From assembly GCF_014076415.1 (NCBI RefSeq), contig NZ_CP043568.1, positions 682,001 to 746,000 on the forward strand: a stretch of DNA of 64,000 bases. The letters are read 5' to 3'. The notes under the pieces were generated by a model that did not search any database, was not told the DNA's origin, and saw nothing but the letters and a program-made list of their open reading frames with translations. This document shows, piece after piece, positions 61,077-64,000 of this stretch. Origin of the DNA: Comamonas testosteroni. Its GTDB lineage: Bacteria > Pseudomonadota > Gammaproteobacteria > Burkholderiales > Burkholderiaceae_C. Each line of letters starts with the position of its first letter. Position 1 is the first letter of the stretch. Position numbers and translations under genes: made by a program.

Positions 61077-61889
61077 ATGCATACATCTCTCAGCACCAAG
61101 TACATCGAGATCCACGGGGTGGAGCAGACCTTCAAGACCGCCAAGGGCCTGTTTCCCGCGCTGCGCGACATCAATCTGAACATTGCCAAGGGCGAGTTCG
61201 TCAGTCTCATCGGGCATTCGGGCTGCGGCAAGTCGACGCTGCTCAATCTGATTGCCGGCCTGACCATTCCCACGGGCGGTGCATTGCTGTGCGCCAACAA
61301 GGAGATCAAGGGCCCCGGCCCCGAGCGTGCGGTGGTCTTCCAGAACCACTCGCTGCTGCCCTGGCTGAGCTGCTGGGGCAATGTGCACCTGGCCGTGGAG
61401 CGTGTCTTCGGCAAGCGCGAAAGCAAGGCACAACTGGCGCAGCGCACCGATGCGGCGCTGGCCATGGTGGGCCTCAGCCATGCGGCGCAAAAGCGTCCCG
61501 GCGAAATCTCGGGCGGCATGAAGCAGCGCGTGGGCATTGCCCGCGCCCTGTCCATGGAGCCCCAGGTGCTGCTCATGGACGAGCCCTTCGGCGCCCTCGA
61601 TGCCCTGACGCGTGCCAAGCTGCAGGACGAGTTGCTGGAGATCGTGGCACGCACCCAGAGCACCGTGGTGATGGTCACGCACGATGTGGACGAGGCTGTG
61701 CTGCTGTCCGACAAGATCGTGATGATGACCAACGGTCCCGCTGCCACGATTGGCGAGGTGCTGCATGTGGCACTGCCACGCCCGCGCAGCCGGGTGGAGC
61801 TGGCCGAGGATGCCCAGTATCAAAGCTACCGCAAGGCGGTGATCGACTTTCTCTACACGCGCCAGGGCCATGTGGAAAAAGCGGCCTGA
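61077..61889 (+). CDS. nrtC: Nitrate ABC transporter ATP-binding protein
   Basis: The 270-residue ATPase has Walker A GHSGCGKST, the Q-loop VFQNHSLLPWLSCWGNV, signature ISGGMKQR, Walker B VLLMDEPFGALD and the H-loop VMVTHDVDEA. It resembles NrtD/SsuB-type subunits and lacks the extra NrtA-like domain of cyanobacterial NrtC. ATG 61077 has AAGGAG seven bases upstream. It powers nitrate import with NrtB. Confidence 0.96.
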   Translation: MHTSLSTKYIEIHGVEQTFKTAKGLFPALRDINLNIAKGEFVSLIGHSGCGKSTLLNLIAGLTIPTGGALLCANKEIKGPGPERAVVFQNHSLLPWLSCWGNVHLAVERVFGKRESKAQLAQRTDAALAMVGLSHAAQKRPGEISGGMKQRVGIARALSMEPQVLLMDEPFGALDALTRAKLQDELLEIVARTQSTVVMVTHDVDEAVLLSDKIVMMTNGPAATIGEVLHVALPRPRSRVELAEDAQYQSYRKAVIDFLYTRQGHVEKAA

Positions 61890-61963
61890 GCCTCGCCTCG
61901 ATGTCTGTTGCATGGCGCCCTGGGGCGCCATGTTTGTTTGGTGCACAGCAAAGCGGCGCACAG

Positions 61964-61978
61964 GCACAAGGATGGTGC
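61964..61978. promoter_or_regulatory. NtrC binding site upstream of nirB
   Basis: GCACAAGGATGGTGC fits GCAC-N5-TGGTGC, the enterobacterial NtrC consensus. It lies about 70 bases upstream of the expected transcription start. A second half site TGGTGCA lies at 61939-61945. Confidence 0.65.
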
Positions 61979-62017
61979 ATCTCTTTCTTGCCTGCTGCAT
62001 TCCACGAGACGGCAGAG

Positions 62018-62034
62018 CTGGCATGGCAATTGCA
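62018..62034 (+). promoter_or_regulatory. Sigma-54 promoter of nirB
   Basis: CTGGCATGGCAATTGCA has GG-N10-GC spacing and differs from TGGCACG-N4-TTGCA at one base. The predicted start is near 62044. Confidence 0.85.
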
Positions 62035-62038
62035 TGTT

Positions 62039-62256
62039 CCCTGTCGTGGCCAAGGTGGGCCACAGGGTGATGGTGCAAGGCTGGATCAGAACCCAAAAGA
62101 CAAAGACGTCTACATGCTCATGCAAGTCATGAAGCATGCAGACGTCTTTTTTTGTTGCCGGGCCGTCTCAGGACACAGGCGCTTCTTCGGAGGTGTTGCT
62201 GCCAAGCGCAGGGGTTCTGCGCGGGAGGCCTTTTTCGCAAGCCCACGGGGACTCAG
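62039..62256 (+). promoter_or_regulatory. NasR-responsive antitermination leader of nirB
   Basis: P1 is TGGCC-AAGGTG-GGCCA (62047-62062) and P2 is AGAC-AAAGAC-GTCT (62098-62111). Both six-base loops have A at 1 and G at 4. P2 occupies the same bases as the 5' arm of the terminator at 62102-62153, giving mutually exclusive folds. After the terminator about 100 bases of leader remain before GGGGA and the nirB start. Confidence 0.85.
62102..62153 (+). terminator. Regulated intrinsic terminator in the nirB leader
   Basis: AAGACGTCT-CATGCT (62103-62118) pairs with AGCATG-AGACGTCTT (62133-62148), with a single base unpaired on each side, followed by a run of seven T. Confidence 0.92.
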
Positions 62257-64000
62257 ATGAAAAAATCCAAACTGGTCATGATTGGTAACGGAATGGCAGG
62301 CGTGCGCGCGCTGGAAGAGTTGCTGGCCATTGCTCCCGATCTGTACGACATCACGGTCTTCGGCGCCGAGCCGCATCCCAACTACAACCGCATTCTGCTG
62401 TCGCCCGTGCTCGCCGGCGAGCAGACGCTCGGCGATATCGTGCTCAACGACTGGTCCTGGTACCAGGATCACCATATCCTGCTGCACGCCGGCTATACCG
62501 TGACGGCCGTGGACCGGGCCCGGCGCACGGTACATGCGGTCAATGCCCTGGGCGAGACCGCCAGCGCCGAGTACGACCGGCTGATCATGGCGACGGGCTC
62601 CAAGCCCTTCATCCTGCCCATCCCCGGCAAGGACCTGGAGGGTGTGCTGGCCTACCGTGACATTGCCGACACCGAGGCCATGATCGAAGCGGCCAAGACA
62701 CTCAGGCATGCGGTGGTGATCGGCGGTGGCCTGCTGGGACTGGAAGCGGCCAACGGCCTCATGAAGCGCGGCATGCAGGTCACCGTGGTGCATGTCGGCG
62801 ACTGGCTGATGGAGCGCCAGCTCGACGATCAGGCGGGCCGCATGCTGCAGAAATCGCTGGCCGAGCGCGGCATGCAGTTCCGCATGCAGGCGCAGACGCA
62901 GGAACTGCTGGGCGACGAAGACGCAGGACGCAGCGGCCGCGTGCGCGCCGTGCGCTTCAAGGACGGCAGCGAGATACCCGCCGAACTGGTGGTGATGGCC
63001 GTGGGCATTCGTCCCAGCACCGAACTGGCCGAGTCCATGCATCTGCATGTGAGTCGCGGCATCGTGGTCAGCGATACGCTGCAGACCGTGACCGATCCGC
63101 GCATCTATGCCGTGGGCGAATGCGCGGCACACCGAGGCATTGCCTACGGACTGGTGGCGCCCCTGTTCGAGCAGGGCAAGGTGCTGGCCAACCATCTGGC
63201 CGAGTTCGGCATCGGCCGCTATCTGGGTTCCCTGACCTCGACCAAGCTCAAGGTCACGGGCATCGATCTGTTTTCCGCAGGCGATTTCCAGGGCGGCGGC
63301 GATACCGAGGAAATTCTCATGAGCGACCCCTACGCGGGGGTCTACAAAAAGCTGGTCATCAAGGACGACAAGCTGGTCGGTGCCTGTCTGTACGGCGACA
63401 CGGTGGACGGCAGCTGGTACTTCAAGCTGCTGCGCGAGGGCCGCAGCGTGGCTGATATCCGCGACAAGCTGATGTTCGGCGAATCCAATCTCGGCGATAC
63501 CGGCCACCAGGGGCAGAGCAAGGCCGCGGCCATGGCCGACGGCGACGAGGTCTGCGGCTGCAACGGCGTGACCAAGGGCGCGATCTGCAAGGCCATCAAG
63601 GACAAGGGCCTGTTCACGCTCGACGATGTGCGCAAGCACACCAAGGCCAGTGCCAGCTGTGGCTCCTGCACGGGACTGGTGGAGCAGATCATCATGTTCA
63701 CGGCCGGCGGCGACTACTCGGCGGCCCCCAAGACCAAGGCCATGTGCGGCTGCACCGACCACGGGCACCAGGCCGTGCGCGATGCGATCCGCGATCACAA
63801 GCTGCTGAGCACCGATGCGGTGTTCCGCTTCATGGAGTGGCGCACGCCCAATGGCTGTGCCTCCTGCCGCCCGGCCGTCAACTATTACCTGATCAGCACC
63901 TGGCCCAAGGAAGCCAGGGACGACCCGCAAAGCCGCTTCATCAACGAACGCAGCCACGCCAATATCCAGAAGGACGGAACGTACAGCGTGATTCCGCGCA
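62257..64000 (+). CDS. nirB: Assimilatory nitrite reductase large subunit NirB, 3' end beyond the window
   Basis: At least 581 codons are present without a stop. The protein begins with an FAD/NAD(P)H domain (KKSKLVMIGNGMAGVRALEEL, RHAVVIGGGLLGLEAANGL, VMAVGIRPSTELAE, AVGECAAHRG) and continues with two BFD-like 2Fe-2S segments: CGCNGVTKGAIC with ASCGSC, then CGCTDHGHQAV with CASCRPAVNYY. The siroheme/4Fe-4S part lies past the edge. NirB with NirD reduces nitrite to ammonium using NAD(P)H. ATG 62257 follows GGGGA. Regulation is by sigma-54 and the NasR leader upstream. Confidence 0.96.
   Translation, partial: MKKSKLVMIGNGMAGVRALEELLAIAPDLYDITVFGAEPHPNYNRILLSPVLAGEQTLGDIVLNDWSWYQDHHILLHAGYTVTAVDRARRTVHAVNALGETASAEYDRLIMATGSKPFILPIPGKDLEGVLAYRDIADTEAMIEAAKTLRHAVVIGGGLLGLEAANGLMKRGMQVTVVHVGDWLMERQLDDQAGRMLQKSLAERGMQFRMQAQTQELLGDEDAGRSGRVRAVRFKDGSEIPAELVVMAVGIRPSTELAESMHLHVSRGIVVSDTLQTVTDPRIYAVGECAAHRGIAYGLVAPLFEQGKVLANHLAEFGIGRYLGSLTSTKLKVTGIDLFSAGDFQGGGDTEEILMSDPYAGVYKKLVIKDDKLVGACLYGDTVDGSWYFKLLREGRSVADIRDKLMFGESNLGDTGHQGQSKAAAMADGDEVCGCNGVTKGAICKAIKDKGLFTLDDVRKHTKASASCGSCTGLVEQIIMFTAGGDYSAAPKTKAMCGCTDHGHQAVRDAIRDHKLLSTDAVFRFMEWRTPNGCASCRPAVNYYLISTWPKEARDDPQSRFINERSHANIQKDGTYSVIPR

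Noticed and set aside
1..64000. Search for tRNA genes, rRNA, CRISPR arrays, transposases, integrases and phage genes
   Set aside because: None was recognised by eye in the intergenic spaces or among the translated frames; a tRNA/IS scan would be needed to exclude them completely.

Overview
The window looks like a chromosome segment of a high-GC betaproteobacterium, most likely Comamonadaceae (Comamonas-like). The reasons are an Omp32-type porin, Bug-family (tripartite tricarboxylate) binding proteins, the tyrS / M23 peptidase / anmK / erpA / rpsI-rplM / rlmJ neighbourhood, and short palindromic repeats between genes. I assigned families from residues and motifs alone. No tRNA, rRNA, CRISPR array, transposase or prophage was recognised.

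Layout. 1-2400: rlmJ (partial), rplM-rpsI with a long structured leader, and erpA. 2400-9700: an MdtD-like MFS exporter, then xanthine dehydrogenase xdhAB and an AzgA-like purine permease, preceded by an unassigned structured RNA candidate. 9700-21500: cell-wall and housekeeping genes (anmK, M23 endopeptidase, tyrS, glmU, glmS) with a soluble histidine kinase coupled to glmU, a MASE2-GGDEF diguanylate cyclase, and LysR and Lrp regulators. 21600-24400: a TetR / Bug-SBP / cupin unit with a visible operator, and a 40-codon gene. 24500-35300: a 5-oxoproline (pyroglutamate) island with a GntR regulator, a TRAP transporter, DUF969/DUF979 membrane proteins, pyroglutamyl peptidase, PxpA, a fused PxpB-PxpC and a biotin carboxylase-BCCP protein whose 5' end is tandemly triplicated. 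35300-41600: TetR with TauD-type dioxygenase and class II aldolase, a dehydrogenase remnant, copper ATPase copA and riboflavin synthase. 41700-48000: a beta-solenoid-like protein, a lysine-catabolism module (2-aminoadipate aminotransferase plus HglS, LysR-regulated) and an orphan amino-acid binding protein. 48400-55400: a poorly understood chaperone-like module of a DUF2760 protein and two divergent Hsp70 proteins, interrupted by a porin. 55600-64000: a Bug protein, a DUF2809 protein, and a nitrate assimilation region (nasR, nrtABC, nirB).

The most instructive regulation is in the nitrate region. Both the nrtA and nirB leaders carry a GG-N10-GC sigma-54 promoter, two small hairpins with six-base loops having A at position 1 and G at position 4, and an intrinsic terminator overlapping the second hairpin. 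This is the architecture expected for NasR (NIT-ANTAR) antitermination, and nasR lies immediately upstream.

A second result is a family of 82-bp imperfect palindromes (37-base arms, 8-base loop). Four full copies are present, one of them translated in frame inside the PxpB-PxpC junction. Two half copies lie in frame inside an Hsp70 gene and the nrtB permease gene. The DUF2760/Hsp70 module is the best candidate for an undescribed cellular system.
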